A DNA stretch of 64,000 bases from Erythroxylum novogranatense (Eukaryota > Streptophyta > Magnoliopsida > Malpighiales > Erythroxylaceae), in assembly GCA_029891385.1 (NCBI GenBank), contig CM057225.1:79757887-79821886 (forward strand), given 5' to 3'. The notes beneath the pieces were generated by a model. It worked only from the letters and a program-made list of their open reading frames with translations, made no database searches and was not told where the DNA came from. The position numbers and the translations under genes are program-made. Each line of letters opens with the position of its first letter. Position 1 is the stretch's first letter. This document shows positions 35,321-50,550 of this stretch, one piece after another.

Positions 35321-35720
35321 TTAATGTCTTTGTGAATGATCGCTGAGGTTTTGCTCGGTGGGAATCTTTACCACATCCATTTCTCCACGTTGTATTATCT
35401 CCCTTATAAGATGATACTTTCGCTCAATGTGTTTGGCAGCTTTGTGGTTCCGAGGTTCTTTAGAATTAGCCACTACTCCACTATTATCACAATAAAGTGT
35501 AATGGCCTTTTTTGCCTCTGGAACTACCTCCAAATCATTTAGGAACTTCCAGAGCCAGACTGCTTCCTTTGCTACTTCACAAGCAGCAACATACTCAAAT
35601 CTATAGTCGAATCAGCAATACAAGATTGCTTGACACCTCCAAACTATGGCTCCACCTCCTAAAGTAAATATAGAACCGTAAGTTGATTTCCTTGAATCAA
35701 CATCCGATTGAAATCAAAAT
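35321..35720 (-). pseudogene. Copia-1 RNase H remnant
   Basis: Minus-strand blocks: a broken SDF-SD-DS-KS-YG-like stretch at about 35640-35720, VKQSCIADST, and then the open stretch EVVPEAKKAITLYCDNSGVV, AKHIERKYHLIREIIQRGEM and VKIPTEQN, followed by the altered end LSDHSQRH. Typical copia RNase H, in at least three frames. Confidence 0.75.
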
Positions 35721-36644
35721 CCGATATCCCGTCGAATAAGATTACTTCCAAAGTAAACAAGCATTAAGTTCTTCGTCCTACGAAGATACTTAAGTATACA
35801 ATTAACCGCAGTCCAATGTTCCATTCCTGGATTGGACTGAAATCTGCTTACCAGTCCCACTGCGTAATAGATATCCGGTTTAGTGCACAACATTGTATAC
35901 ATAAAACTACCAACTGCCGAAGCATATGGAATGTTACACATGCGTTCAACCTGCTCTTGGGTTTTAGGTGCTTGTTCCTTTGAAAATTTGATTCCATGTC
36001 TAGCAGGAGTAAAACCCCTCTTGGAATCTAGCATGGCGAACTTATTGAGCATATTCTCAATGTAGGTTAGTTGAGACAAAGTTATCTGCTTGTTCTTTCG
36101 ATCCCTTATAAGTTTGATCCCTAGAACATAGGAAGCCTCTCCCAAATCCTTCATTGAAAATTGTTCATTCAGCCATCCCTTAACAACAGATAACATTCCC
36201 ATATCATTCCTAATGAGCAGAATGTCATCAACATACAGGATTAGGAAAATAACCTTACCTTCTTGTATTCTTTTATAAACATAAGGCTCATCTAGGTTTT
36301 GTATGAACCCAGAGGTTTTGATAGCCTTATCAAACCTAATGTTCCAAGACCTAGATGCTTGCTTAAGTCCATAAATGGACCTTTGCAACTTGCAAACCTT
36401 ATGCTCACTACCTGGCTCAATGAATCCTTCTGGTTGGGCCATATAAATGGTCTCCTCAAGATTCCCATTAAGAAATGCGGTCTTGACATCCATTTGTCAT
36501 ATTTCATAATCGAAATAGGCTGCTATGGCCAAAAGAATCCTGATGGACTTAAGCATGGCAACTGGAGAAAAAGTCTCTTCATAGTCTATACCCTCCTTTT
36601 GAGTATAGCCTTTAGTTACCAATCTAGCTTTAAAGGTCTCTACC
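35714..36644 (-). pseudogene. Copia-1 reverse transcriptase remnant
   Basis: Minus-strand blocks in order: [40 protein letters not shown], then a TGA (36499-36497) where the family has Trp before QMDVKTAFLNG, then CKLQRSIYGLKQASRSWN, and the catalytic YVDD at 36235-36224, with the linker to RNase H. The N-terminal part is separated by the solo LTR and continues at 50653-50551. Apart from the stop the frame from 36493 to 35714 is open for 259 codons. Confidence 0.85.
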
Positions 36645-37535
36645 TGTAACATCCCACCCCCGACAGGAAGGGTAAAATAGTAAATTATCATAGGATGAGA
36701 GTGATAGGGATTAATTAGTATTATTCATACCTTATGTGACATATTTGTATTGTGAAAAATGACATTGTTGCACATGAAAATATTGTACATGCATACATTG
36801 ATGTTCCCGGTTTACTTGGTTATAACTGTAATTGGTTGAGAATTTCGAGAATTATGGGTTATTGATCTTAAGAAAAATATGTGGAGAGTGTCAATAATGA
36901 TTTTTCAATTTTGGAGAATTTTAGGAAATTTTTATAGAATTTTTCGGGGTTAAATCCCGGACTAGGAAAAATACCGGGTGACAGACCAATGGGTCAAGGG
37001 TAGTAGAAATTATGGATATGTGGCTATATGGGTATTGGACAAGTTTAAAATTGTTGAAATTTGGGTTTAATTTATTAATTGATGAAGATAGAATGAGGGC
37101 TTGACACATGGCATGATACATGGCATGATACTAGCCATGTATTTCTTTATGTTTGTCTTCTTTTAAGCCTAGTCACTTACACACTCACGACACTCTCATA
37201 TATTGGAAGCTTTTGGTGATTTTTCTTCTTCCATTTTTGTGGGTTCTCTTCTCCTCTTTCTTGGTGAATTTTGATCACTCAATTCCTTTGTTTTGATCAT
37301 CCTACACCTCTTCCACTTTGCTTTTCTTTCCATCAAAGAAATGGTTCACTTTCCAACCCTAGAGATGATGCTCGTGAGTGATGAATCAAGTTAGGTCTTG
37401 GTGATTTTCTTAAAGAATTTGAAGATTTGTAGTTAAATCAAGTAAGTTGCATGCCTTGTGTTTTGAATCTTGTATAATTGAAGTTAGAAATGATGAATTG
37501 TTCATGCATATTTTACTTGGAAAGAAAGAATTAAG

Positions 37536-39578
<2,043 letters not shown>

Positions 39579-39579
39579 G

Positions 39580-39592
39580 TGGTATCAGAGAC
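39580..39592 (+). other. Primer-binding site of Copia-2
   Basis: TGGTATCAGAGAC begins two bases after the 5' LTR end; initiator tRNA-Met type. Confidence 0.8.
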
Positions 39593-40698
39593 ACTTGTGT
39601 CGTGTATGAAGCTAAAACCCTAGCTAGGTCGGACTTCCTATTTGAATTTGATGTTGATGCATGTATGCTGTCCAAATTTCGAATTAATATAGGGATATGT
39701 TTTTCGCATTTTTTCTGCCCAGAATTGTTCATAACATGTTATAGAATATGTCTGTGAAAGATGAGAATTTATCAATTTGATTTGATATAGTTTTGCTAAT
39801 TTATTCCCTAAGGTTCTAGATGCTGTTTTGTGACACATTCTGTGAACAGGCATGTGTATAAATTCGATAATAAATTCTAGAAAAATTATTTTTCGGATTG
39901 GCCTTCACCAACATGTCCCTAAGATGTTTGTGAATGTCTATGTGGATGGAAAAGTGTTTTCAAGGTGATTTGCTATTTATTCACGAATTTATTCTATGCT
40001 GTTGGGAATAGCTGTGTTGATGAACACAGATTTTGAATCGGTTTTGTTGCTTAGGTTGACTGAGTTTTTGATGGCTATAAATCCTGAAAACATTCATGAG
40101 GCATGTTCTGAACATGTAGTAACCTCTGTAATTTTCTCAGAATTTATTGAAATTGTTTCAATGATTATTTCGAGCAATGTGTAGTACTTGGCAGTTTTGT
40201 GAACATTGCTGGGACTGTTTTGCTTGCCATAATTGAATGTGTATTTTTCAGTTCCAATGCCTTGGACCATTTTTAATGTGATTGAAAATGAGTTATCTTG
40301 ATTTAGTATGCTTTCCAAATTTAATTGCTTGAAGCTGGTTTTCCAAGAATTTTCGGATGTCGAATAGGTCACATTAGCGTCTCGTTAGTGTATTTCATTA
40401 TCTTGCTTGTTTTGGCCGTCATAATTTTTGTGACTTGTGCCGAAGTAATTTGATAACGTATGGACTAGCTAGAGATGCTTAGGGTGATAATTTGGTGTTT
40501 CCTAAATTGTTTGGATATTTATGAGTAATGACTCATTTTCAAGCTTTTCTTGTATGGTTTGATCAGATATGGCAATCATGTAACAATGAAGTGTTCATTG
40601 GTACATCAAATTAACAGATATTACCCTAGGTATGATGGTATTGTGAATCGATTACATGGATTGAGAAATTAGCGATTAGATAGCAATTTCTCTTGGAT

Positions 40699-40872
40699 AA
40701 GTCGACTTACACATTGTACAAGTCGACTTGTTCTGCAGCATCAGACGATAAGTCGACTTGCACAATGGTACAAGTCGACTTGTTCGCACGCATTACACAA
40801 GTCGACTTCTGATTGCATAAGTCGACTTACGATTAGAGGTATAAGTCGACTTATACATACACAAGTCGACTT
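40699..40872. repeat. Array of eight AAGTCGACTT palindromes in the Copia-2 leader
   Basis: The exact 10-base palindrome AAGTCGACTT starts at 40699, 40720, 40750, 40772, 40799, 40819, 40843 and 40863, at spacings of 20 to 30 bases with unrelated spacers. Flanking bases are mostly T/C before A and A/G after. The same motif occurs four times at the start of each LTR (one copy mutated in the 5' LTR). Could be a protein-binding array or an RNA structure; no function is known to me. Confidence 0.9.
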
Positions 40873-41628
40873 ATAACATGCAAAGGAGGGTGATGGATGA
40901 TTATAAGGAAAGATTCAATGTGATTGATGAAACCTAAATCATTCCATATAGTCATGGCACTATAATCCTTCACTTTGAGTCTAGAGTTCAAATCCTCCTC
41001 GGATATGAAAACTAACGCCCATTAATATGGTAAGAACCGAGTTCTTATAGGTTGGGTTGTTGGGTAAACCCAAGCTCGCTTATATCTGGATATGTTCAAC
41101 CATGAAAATGTGATTTTCGGATTAATGGGTTGGTTTTCACTAAGCGTTAGTTTGTTGAATAAACTCAAGGTCAACGTGGACGAGGGCAAAATTGGGTAGC
41201 ATACATCGATGTATGCGCATCAAAGAGTTGATAACCCAATGTAAGTGCACACATCAACAAGTTGATAGCAGCGATTGATAGTTGTGTCTAAGATGTAATT
41301 GGTATATCGATACCTCCCGAGACATAAGGTGGCTTGTTGGGTAAACCCAAGGTCATGCTTAATGCCGGTTATCGATGATACAATTGGTATGTTCGATACC
41401 TACCGATTGACCTAAGTTGTGGCTTATTAGGTAAACCCAAGGTCATTCTTAGCAATATCGGATATCAACCCACTAGACATTATGTCATCTTGTTTCTTTG
41501 GATTAAGTAATGAGGGTTATGGATTCTATGAAACTAGTGGGAACTTTGCATATCATTCAAGTCTTTATGATTATGCATCTATTCCTATTCTAACATTCTT
41601 TCTCTCTTTCCGTTTAGGTTGGTTGAAG

Positions 41629-42561
41629 ATGTCTTCCAGTGTGAACTTACGCTCGCTAATGGATTCCAACAAGTTAACTGGACCGAATTTTCTTGACTGG
41701 CTAAGGAATCTGAGAATTGTTCTCATATCTGAGGAACTGGGATACATCCTAGATGTTCCACTTCCAGATGCACCTGCTGTCGATGCTTCTGATGAGGATC
41801 AGAAGGCATATCGTAAGCATCTAAAGGACAGTGACATGGCTACTTGCATTATGCTTGCCACGATGTCACCAGAGTTGCAGAAGCAGCACGAGTCCATGGA
41901 TGCTCACACTATAGTATTTCATCTTAGGGAGCTATTTGATGAGCAAGCTCGGTCTGAAAGGTTCGAGACCTCAAGGCTTCTCTTCACCACAAAGATGGCT
42001 CCAGGAACATCTGCTGTGCAGTATGCCCTGAAGATGAATGGCTATATTGAGATATTGGTCGTCTTAGGTTTTGTAATGGATTATGAATTAAGTATAGACT
42101 TAATTCTGGTTGGATTGTCCGAGAGTTATTCACAGTTTGTGTTAAACTATCGGATGAACCAAATATCCACAACAATACCTGAGTTGATCAATTTGCTCAA
42201 GACAGCTGAGCAGACTATCAAGAATGATAGCAAGCAAGTGCTAATGGTGGCTGCTTCTTCTTCTGGTTCAAAGAAGAAAAAGAACTCAAAGAAGAAGAAG
42301 GCCAAGAAACCAAAAGGAAGCGCCATCAAGAAGAAGACCAAAGAAGCTGCCCCGAAAGGAATTTGCTTCCATTGTGGTAAAGATGGCCATTGGAGGCGCA
42401 ATTGCAAAGTCTATCTAGAGTCACTGAAGCAAAAGAAGGCATTAGATGCCTCAACTATTTCAAGTATGTTTGTCATTGAGGTTAATACTTTTCTGATCAC
42501 AACATGTGGGTATTTGATACTGGTTGTGGCTCACACATATGTAATGATATGCAGGGCCTAA
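41629..42561 (+). CDS. Copia-2 Gag
   Basis: The likely start is ATG 41629 (SSSVNLRSLMDSNKLTGPNF), the usual start context of TNT1-94-like Gag; the frame is open further upstream from 41482 but that part is leader. It encodes about 310 residues: a capsid region with YALKMNGYIE-like and GLSESYSQF blocks, a lysine-rich stretch (KKKKNSKKKKAKKPKG, about 42270-42320) and a CCHC zinc knuckle CFHCGKDGHWRRNC at 42364-42405. Gag packages the element's RNA into virus-like particles in the cytoplasm. The last codons after about 42490 are out of frame, since the protease follows in another frame. Confidence 0.8.
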   Translation: MSSSVNLRSLMDSNKLTGPNFLDWLRNLRIVLISEELGYILDVPLPDAPAVDASDEDQKAYRKHLKDSDMATCIMLATMSPELQKQHESMDAHTIVFHLRELFDEQARSERFETSRLLFTTKMAPGTSAVQYALKMNGYIEILVVLGFVMDYELSIDLILVGLSESYSQFVLNYRMNQISTTIPELINLLKTAEQTIKNDSKQVLMVAASSSGSKKKKNSKKKKAKKPKGSAIKKKTKEAAPKGICFHCGKDGHWRRNCKVYLESLKQKKALDASTISSMFVIEVNTFLITTCGYLILVVAHTYVMICRA

Positions 42562-42980
42562 GGACGATGAGATGGCTTCGTGAAGGAGAAGTAGACTGCG
42601 TGTTGGAAATGGAGCAAGAGTTGCTGATTAGTCGTAGGAACCTATGTTTTGTCTCTCCCACCGGGCTTGTACTTGAATTGGATGATTGTTATTTTGTACC
42701 CGCTTTGACAAAGAACATATTATACATTTCTTGTTTAAATAGAGTTGGTTTCCATTTGAATTTTAATAGCAATGGTTGTTCTATTAATTCTAATGGAATG
42801 CTTTATGGTCTTGGTACATTATGCAATGTAATTTACATATTAGATATGTCTCATCCAATTATGAATGTCAATGACACCAAACGGCATAAAAGAGATAATT
42901 TAAAGTCAACTTACTTATGGCATTATCGACAATATATAAATGAGACACGATCGCTAAACTCCATAAGAGTGGTAGTTTAG
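42500..42980 (+). pseudogene. Copia-2 protease and GAG-pre-integrase region
   Basis: The protease begins WVFDTGCGSHICNDMQG (catalytic Asp-Thr-Gly kept) in a frame one base off that of Gag, so a single-base loss near 42500 separates gag and pol. Further blocks are VLELDDCYFVPALTKNILYI and SCLNRVGFHLNF, then LWHYRQYINETRS, where an LGH-like tract is altered. The frame stays open to 42980. Confidence 0.75.
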
Positions 42981-43700
42981 GGTCATTTGATTATGAATCA
43001 TATGACACATGCGAATCTTGTTTATTAGGCAAGATGACTAAGTTACCCTTCAAGGAAAGGGTGAACGAAGCGATCGGAGTATTAGACCTAATACATTCAG
43101 ATGTATGCGGTCCGATTTCCATCCATGCTAGAAGTGGTTGTCGTTATTTCATTACCTTTATCGATGATTATTCTCGATATGGGTACTTGTTCGATGAGAT
43201 ACAAATCTGAAGCGTTTGAAAAGTTCAAACAATTGAAAATGAAGTAGAAAACCACTTGGTAAAAGTATCAAGGCATTACGATCCGATCGTGGTGGAGAAT
43301 ACTTAGACCAACAGCTTCGGATTATCTCGTAGATAATGGCATTTTATCTCGATGGACTCCTCCTTACACACCACAAAGACAATGGTGTGGCTGAAAGGAG
43401 AAATCGAACCTTGTTGGACATGGTACAATCAATGATGGGTTTCGCAAAGTTACCAAAATCGTTTTGGGGTATGCGCTTAGAGACAATCTGCTTACTTGTT
43501 AAACAGAGTTCCCTCTAAGACAGCTGATGTTACTCCATATGAGATGTGGACTAATAGAAAACCTTATCTTTCTCATTTGAAAGTTTGGGGTTGTCTTGCT
43601 TACGTGAAGCGGATTCAGTCAGATAAGCTTGAAGCAAAGTCTGACAAGTGTTTGTTTGTAGGATATCCTAAAGAGACCATGTGATATCAATTCTACCTTC
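42981..43700 (+). pseudogene. Copia-2 integrase remnant
   Basis: Blocks in several frames: CESCLLGKMTKLPFKERVNE (zinc-binding Cys pair, 43013-), LDLIHSDVCGPISIHARSGC RYFITFIDDYSRYGY, NGVAERRNRTLLDMVQSMMG (43381-), and later NRVPSKTADVTPYEMWTNRK, SHLKVWGCLAYVKR, KCLFVGYPKET. The D,D,E acidic residues lie in HSDVCG, FIDDYSR and AERRNRT. Frame breaks occur at about 43200, 43330 and 43480. Confidence 0.75.
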
Positions 43701-44970
43701 TTTGAGGAACAAAAGGTGTTTGTTTAAAGCATGCTGTCTTCTTAGAGAAAGAGTTTCTTCTGCAAGAAGACAAGGAGCAAAGTCGAACTTGAAGAAGTTC
43801 AAGATGCTCAACAGCATACGTATCAATCGCTGAACTCAAACCGCCATTCATTCGGATGAAGTAACAGCTCAACCTTCTACTACACACGAAGTTCAGAGGT
43901 CAAGTAGGATACGACTTTGTTCCGAAAGATATGGATTTCGTAAGTGAACAGAATGACGTATTGCTCATAGAAGATGATGAGCTCGCTACCTATGAAGAGG
44001 TTCGAAAAGTTCGAGTCGAAAAATGGCTTTGTCTTATGAAAGCGAAATGGATTCCATGTACCAAAACCAAGTATGGACTTTGGTTGATGCACCAAAGGAT
44101 AAAACCTATAGGGTGCAAATGGGTTTTCAAGAAGAAACCGACATGGATGGTAATGTGATTACTTATAAAGCAAGGCTTGTGGCCAAAGGATTTCGCCGAG
44201 ACAAGGAGTTGACTATGACGAGACTTTCACCCGTAGCAATGCTTAAATCCATTAGGATACTCCTAGCCATTGCCGCCATTATGATTATGAGATATGGCAA
44301 ATGGATGTGAAGACGACTTTCCTTAATGAAAATCGCCGAGGATGTGTACATGACACAACCAGAGGGCTTCACTTCCATCGATGGCGAAAAGGTATGCAAG
44401 CTTCAGAAATCCATTTATGGATTGAAGCAAGCATCCAGGAGTTGGAATATCCGTTTTGATGAGGTAATCAAAGAGTTTGGTTTCTCACAAAATCCGGATG
44501 AACACTGTGTGTACAAGAAGGTTAATGGGACTGCAATCGTATTCCTTGTGCTATATGTGGATGACATATTATTACTCGGAAACGATGTTTCTATGTTGCA
44601 ATCAGTTAAAATTTGGTTGTCCAAACAATTTGCGATGAAAGACCTTGGTGAAGCAACTTATATCATTGGGATAAAGATTTATAGAGATAGATCGAAGAGG
44701 TTGCTTGGTCTTTCACAATCATCGTACATAGACAAGATGCTAAAGAGGTTTAGCATGGAGCAATCCAAGAGAGGCTTTCTTCCCATGTCTCATGAGATAA
44801 CACTCTCGAAATCTATGTGTCCTAAGACACAAGATGAGAGGATACGCATGGATCAGATCCCGTATGCATCTGCAGTAGGATCGATCATGTATGCTATGTT
44901 ATGTACGAGGCCCGATGTATCGTATGCTCTGAGTGTCACGAGCAGATACCAATCGGATCCTGGTGAGTGT
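43701..44970 (+). pseudogene. Copia-2 reverse transcriptase, mostly open
   Basis: After a damaged linker, ESEMDSMYQNQVWTLVDAP (44041-), TYKARLVAKGF and [17 protein letters not shown] are readable, with a break at about 44275-44335. From 44326 a 216-codon frame is open: YMTQPEGF, CKLQKSIYGLKQASRSWN, VLYVDDILL with YVDD at 44554-44565, KDLGEATYIIGIKIYRDRS and ASAVGSIMYAMLCTRPDVSY. It ends at a TAG after PGECH near 44976, where the family reads on. Confidence 0.85.
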
Positions 44971-45530
44971 CACTAGGTGGCTGTCAAGAATATCCTCAAG
45001 TACTTGCGAAGGACTAAGGATGTTTTCTTGATATATGGAGATGGAAATCTCCAAGTGAACGAGCATACGGATGCCGCCAATCTAATAGGATGATTCAAAA
45101 TCCCGGTCAAGTTATGTTTTCACATCGAACAATGAGCGGTCGGTTGGAAGAGTTCCAAACAAGAGACGATCACGATTCGACAACCGAGGTAGTACATTCT
45201 TTGCATCGAGGCAAGAAGGAAGTCGTTTGGATCAAGAAGTTCATTACTGAACTTGGTGTGGTTCCTAGCTGTGATGGGCCCATACAGTTGTATTGTGACA
45301 ACAATGAGGCTATTGCTCAGGCAAAGGAACCAAGGTCTCACCAACGATCTAAACACGTACTCCGCAGATATCATCTGATTCGAGAGATCATTGCCAGAGG
45401 TGATGTCGCGATCGAGAGAATTCCCACAGAGCAGAACATTGCTGATCCGTTGACGAAGCCATTGTCACAGAAGAATTTTGATTCTCATGTACTCGCTTAT
45501 GGTATTAGATACCAAGGCGATTGGCTTTAG
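44971..45530 (+). pseudogene. Copia-2 RNase H
   Basis: VAVKNILKYLRRTKDVFLIY (44977-) leads into a broken region (45050-45200), then an open frame EVVWIKKFITELGVVP, IQLYCDNNEAIAQAKEPRSH, HLIREIIARGDVAIERIPTE and QNIADPLTKPLSQ to the stop at 45530. The position just before the purine tract is the usual end of copia pol. Confidence 0.8.
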
Positions 45531-45532
45531 GT

Positions 45533-45545
45533 CAAGTGGGAGATT
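45533..45545 (+). other. Polypurine tract of Copia-2
   Basis: CAAGTGGGAGATT directly precedes the 3' LTR. Confidence 0.8.
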
Positions 45546-46928
45546 TGTAGGTGTAAGTCGACTTGTATGGAGATGTAAGTCGACTTATACCAGTTCGGTA
45601 CTAATAAGTCGACTTGTATACCCGTGTAAGTCGACTTATGCGTGTACAGTACCGTGAGATTGTTAGAGTAGTGCCCTAAAGGCAATCCCCTTTAGCGCTT
45701 TTTGTTCATAGTCATGTACAGACTTTATGAAGAAATAAAGAAAGGCATGTTTCATTTATTTGATGTTCTTTATGAATTGATATTGATCTTTAATCAAATT
45801 AATGAAGTCCATGATATATGACATAGCATGAAGGAAATTATGATGTGATCATAATCCTGAGATTCCTATCATGTGCAATTATATCAGTATCTAAATTCTC
45901 CCTAGTCATAGGATTAATGAGACTGGACATCATTAATCCGGATAGACTAGAATATGTCATACTCCTTGATTGGATCAAGCAGTGGATCTCAGAAACTGTA
46001 AATATGGGATATTTAGAGTTGACATGTGGATGCTTACTAAGGGTAGTAAGTACATTGGATGACTTGCCATGAGATCATCACATGGATGTCCTATTCAAAT
46101 GTCAGTGATAATCTCATCATAGCAATGGTGCAAGTATCTTGAGACTTGAGGTACTCAAGGATATCTTGATACTTGATTACGTGCTTTGACTCCATTCCTT
46201 GTTGCCTTTCGAGGTTACTCATAGGGTGGTGCTTGGGTGCAACTTGAGGTATTCAAGATAATTGAGTAGCCAATAAAGGATTCATCACTTCGTGATAGCG
46301 TAAGAGATACCACAACCTCTTGTCAGATCATTACTTTAAGTCTCTGGCCAGAGCATAAATATGTCATGAAGAGTGTCTTCATGGACATATAAAGTAATGA
46401 GTCCTAAGACAGGAACTGATAACACTTGGGCTAGACTTAGTCTAGTAAGAGTTGACACTTTGACCATACTCATAACCAAGTGGGGTATAGGATGATGAAA
46501 GGACGAATTGCACAGTAATTGTCTATGGAAGGGTTCGTGATCTGGTTCGTGATGAATTCATCAAACCAATTACTTTCCGGTCAATTGGGGGTCATGATGT
46601 GTTGCTAGACGCCGCTCATGACTTGCTCAGATTAAGTGTTAATCTAAGTGGCCAACATAACCGGGAACCTAAAGGGTCACACGCATAAGAGTGTTTCAGA
46701 GAATCCGTAAAATAGTATTGGACAGAGTTCCAATTATGGAGAGCAAAAGGATTAAATGGATCCCGATGAGATCGAGATATGTCCCGATGAGATCGCGACA
46801 TCGATATTGCTGAAAAAGGTTTTCGGGGGTTTATCCCATACCGGGACCGATAGGCGGTAGGACCAACCACATGTGGACCGGACCACTTCAAATTTATTTA
46901 TATATATAATTAATTAATTAATTAAAGA

Positions 46929-46967
<39 letters not shown>

Positions 46968-47505
46968 AGATACGTGGAAGAAGGGAGAAGCAAAGGAAGC
47001 TTCTTATTGTTTGCTTAGTCATTAATTCATTTAATGACTAAAAGACAAAATCATGAAAGATGATGAGAAGTCATCGTTGGCTTAGGCTTTAAGAATACAA
47101 AAAGAAGAGTTTCCTTCTCCTGGGAAGAGGTTATCGTGGCTTTTGGAAGATAGAAAGAGGAAGAAGGATTTTGAGAAAATCCTATGTCTTCATCTCTTCT
47201 CCATCGATGATTTAGCTCTTCTCTTCTCCAAGTGCTTCCTTCTCCATTGATTCAAGCTCTCCATAGGATAGAGGTAGGGTCTAGCAGCCTTTACTTTGTT
47301 CTAGCTATTCCCGGGTCAAAAGGGTTTGTCCCGGTTAGGTTTTCTGATCTCTGCGTGGATACCTTTAGAGATAGTCTCTATTGGCTATTCAGGTTTGAAT
47401 CTTCATACCGACACATAGATCCTAGCCTTCGGGAAGGTCCCGGCGACAAAAATTTTTGTTTTCCGCACCTGGTACATGTGATGTACCTCCCGGGATTTTC
47501 CTACA
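45546..47505 (+). repeat. Copia-2 3' LTR
   Basis: 1960 bp, TGTAGGTGTAAG to TTTTCCTACA. AAGTCGACTT palindromes start at 45555, 45577, 45606 and 45628, all intact. Differences from the 5' LTR are often at CAG/CTG sites (see findings). Confidence 0.9.
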
Positions 47506-50500
47506 TTAAGTGCTGCCAATTTTTGTGTATTAGCCCTAGTGCATGTATAAATGGTATAAGAACTGATTTGTGTTCATTTGGATGTTTCATGATGTGTTAA
47601 TGGCATTGGAAATGATAGAACTAAGGTTAACACCAAATCTGGAAAATTATGGTTTTCAATGATTGTACTGTTGTTAGCATAACTAATTGTGTAGGAATGC
47701 AAATGAGGTCAGGTTTGTGGCCACTTAAACTTTGGGATGTTAGCTATATTTTTGTGTGAAATAGGCATTGTCCAATGTTAGCTTGAAGAGGGTGCAATTT
47801 GGCATGGAAAGTTACTGCTCATGACTGGAATGAACAGTACCCAAAATCATACCCTTGAGTTTTGCAAATTTTTATGAATTAATTGAGAAGGAATTAGGAT
47901 AAATGGATTATATGGAAAATTGAAGCCTATTAAGTTATCTTTCTAATGTCACTGATTTTGCAATTTTTCGATATGTATAGTAGGAGTTATGGACTGATGA
48001 GTGTTGGCTGTTTTTATGCATTGACTGAAACCTAGTTGGATTGGCACATTTAGTGCACATTCGGATTTGGAAGAATTTTAGTAATTTTTGTGAATTAAAT
48101 TGGAGTTGGAAATGTACTGAAGAGTTCTAGATGACACATTGATCTTGAAAATTATATATGGCTTATAAGTTTTGGAAATCAGATGTGGGAGATATGGAAT
48201 TTCAAAATCTGAACCTACATTGTGATTTTTATTGTTGATTAGGTCAGAAACTTGAATAACAGATTTGAAACTGTTAGAGTCTGAATTGGAGTTTGGTTAT
48301 TTCAGGAAGAATTGAATTTTGAGGATTTATCTTTTCATGGATATAAAGTTCTGATTTTTCTGACTTGTGTACAGGGAGTTATGCTTGTTATAATTTTACT
48401 GCTCAAATTGAATGATTTCAGGGACAGCAACATTGAGTGAATTATTTGACCTAGTTAACAATGAAATTGGACTTTGAGTTGTTCATGAAAGTTATAGATA
48501 ACATTGTGATCTTGATGAGCATATTTATTGTGCAATTTTTGACTGAACAGAATGAGAGTTACTAAATTTACCATGTACTGTTTTGTTTTAAGAGGTATGG
48601 ACTAGGCAGCATCTTTGATTGGATTTTTGACACCCTTACGGGTGGAATTGATTTTTATGGTCTTCTTGAAACTTGTAGAGTTTTTCATGATCTTTCCAAC
48701 GAGATATGGTTTGTAATGTTCTGAATTGTGTGCAAGGAGTTATAGGTGTTTGACTTTCGGTTTGACCATAAGAAAAAGATAAGGAAATAAGGATATATAT
48801 ATTAATTGTTTAATTTGAATTTTGGTTTCTTTTGTCAATTTCTTTTCCGTCCGACGTCCGATTGACCTGATTCTTGAGGCATCGGATTGGTAACACGTTG
48901 AATTTCATTTTGTGAGAAATTGGAAATTTTTAGACGGGAAATTGACGTGGCCCCGGGTAACGGAGCCTTTAATCACTATTTTGTTTAATTGGGGACCTAT
49001 AGAGGTCCGATTTGCGCACCGTCAGCGCCAATAGGTTTCTAATTTTTAGATAGATTTTTCCTAATAGAAAAAATAGAATAGGGCCGGGAATATCATGAAC
49101 ATGCATTGTGCGCCTTCTAAGTGTTACATGTGCATTCTGAAATAGTTCTGATTAAACAATTGATAATGTTTATATACTGTCACTATTATAGAGTCACACT
49201 TGGAGCGTCGGTCCACCAACGTCACTGAGACTTCTAGATTTTAGCTCGGAAGTACAGGTGAGTAACCTAGTTGGTTCCTCAAATTCCTGATTGCCTAAAT
49301 GCCTACTGTGAATTACTTGCCAATGTGAATTGTATGACCACTGAGATGTATAATATTGAACTGTATGCTCACTGAAAAGATGTATGATCGAATCGTATGT
49401 CCTATTGTACCGGGTTGGACTATGGTATGATTACTGAAATGAATATGATTGAATTGCATGATTTTACTGTACTGAATGGGACTGCTTCATGACACTGACT
49501 AAGAACTGTAATACTGGGCTTTTAGCCGCATAATCAATTATCAACACCAATTATCGAAAGATCGCATTGCATGCATAAATGCATGATCAGATAATGGAAT
49601 GTGTCCCAAGTTGCTAATATCACTGAAAAGAGCTTCGAGCTCGAACACTGTACTGACCGGGCATAGCCCGAGGGGATTTATCCCTGACGCGTCCCACTGA
49701 ACACTGACTGAGCACTTGGGCACAACACTGAATAACTGGAAAAGAGTCTCATATGCATTGTACACACATGAATGACTGACATGATTTACTGTGAACTGCA
49801 ATATGGTACTGCTATTGTTTTGTGCTACTGTAAGCTACTGCAAAATACTGTGAACTGTGATATGACAATGTAAATCGTTATGTATGATTACTGTAGACCG
49901 TTATAGACTACTATAAATTGTGATTGCAATACTGCGACTACTATATAGTACTGTAAATTATTATTTGATACTGTAAACTGATATAGACTACTGTAAATTG
50001 TATGTAACACCGTTAACTGACTATTACTGTGTTATGCTGTACGCGCTACGCGTAATGCATGATTTGAGTGAACCATCGATGATGGTTTCTCACTGAGTTC
50101 GCAAAACTCACCCAAAATTTGCACTTATTTTTTCAGGATTTGAAGAGTACCCCGTTCGACGCGGGAGTATGTCTACTATAGGCAAGTGAAGGGTAGAAGT
50201 CGGGATCAGTTCGTGTCTGCATTAGTGTCTTATCAAATTGTGGTCCGCAATCACTGTATAACAATGCTTGGTATTTCTACTGAGCCCATTGTAGTTCTAT
50301 TGTTTTACTCATTGACTGATTGTAAATTATTCTTGGATGACTGTAATAACTGAAAATGGTTTATTATGAACATGGGTTTTGGTTACTTACTGTTTTTGTC
50401 ACGTTAACGTGGAATCAATGGTTTTAAAAGAAAAAAATGTATGCTAAGTTTTAATCGACTAATGTAGTACGCCACCCTCGCTGGGCACGAACTCGGATAT

Positions 50501-50550
50501 CACCAACGATATCGGGTTCGGGTCACTCGGGAGTGGGGTGTTACACTACC

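Larger units (their letters stand above)
33168..36644 (-). mobile_element. Ty1/copia element Copia-1, 3' part
   Basis: Minus-strand copia element: 3' LTR at 33168-35241, purine tract beside it, and a broken pol to 36644, where a solo LTR interrupts it. It resumes at 50551-50653 and is cut again by an LTR at 50654; the rest lies outside the window. The left flank AACAG (33163-33167) would be its target duplication. It is the oldest layer of this nest. Confidence 0.85.

Noticed and set aside
40699..40872. Possible CRISPR-like array
   Set aside because: Motif and spacers are too short, the motif is a perfect palindrome, and it lies in a plant retrotransposon leader with no cas genes.
49300..50040. 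Possible satellite: repeated TACTGTAAACTG-like motifs
   Set aside because: The motifs are degenerate with no fixed period; they appear to be part of the solo LTR sequence.
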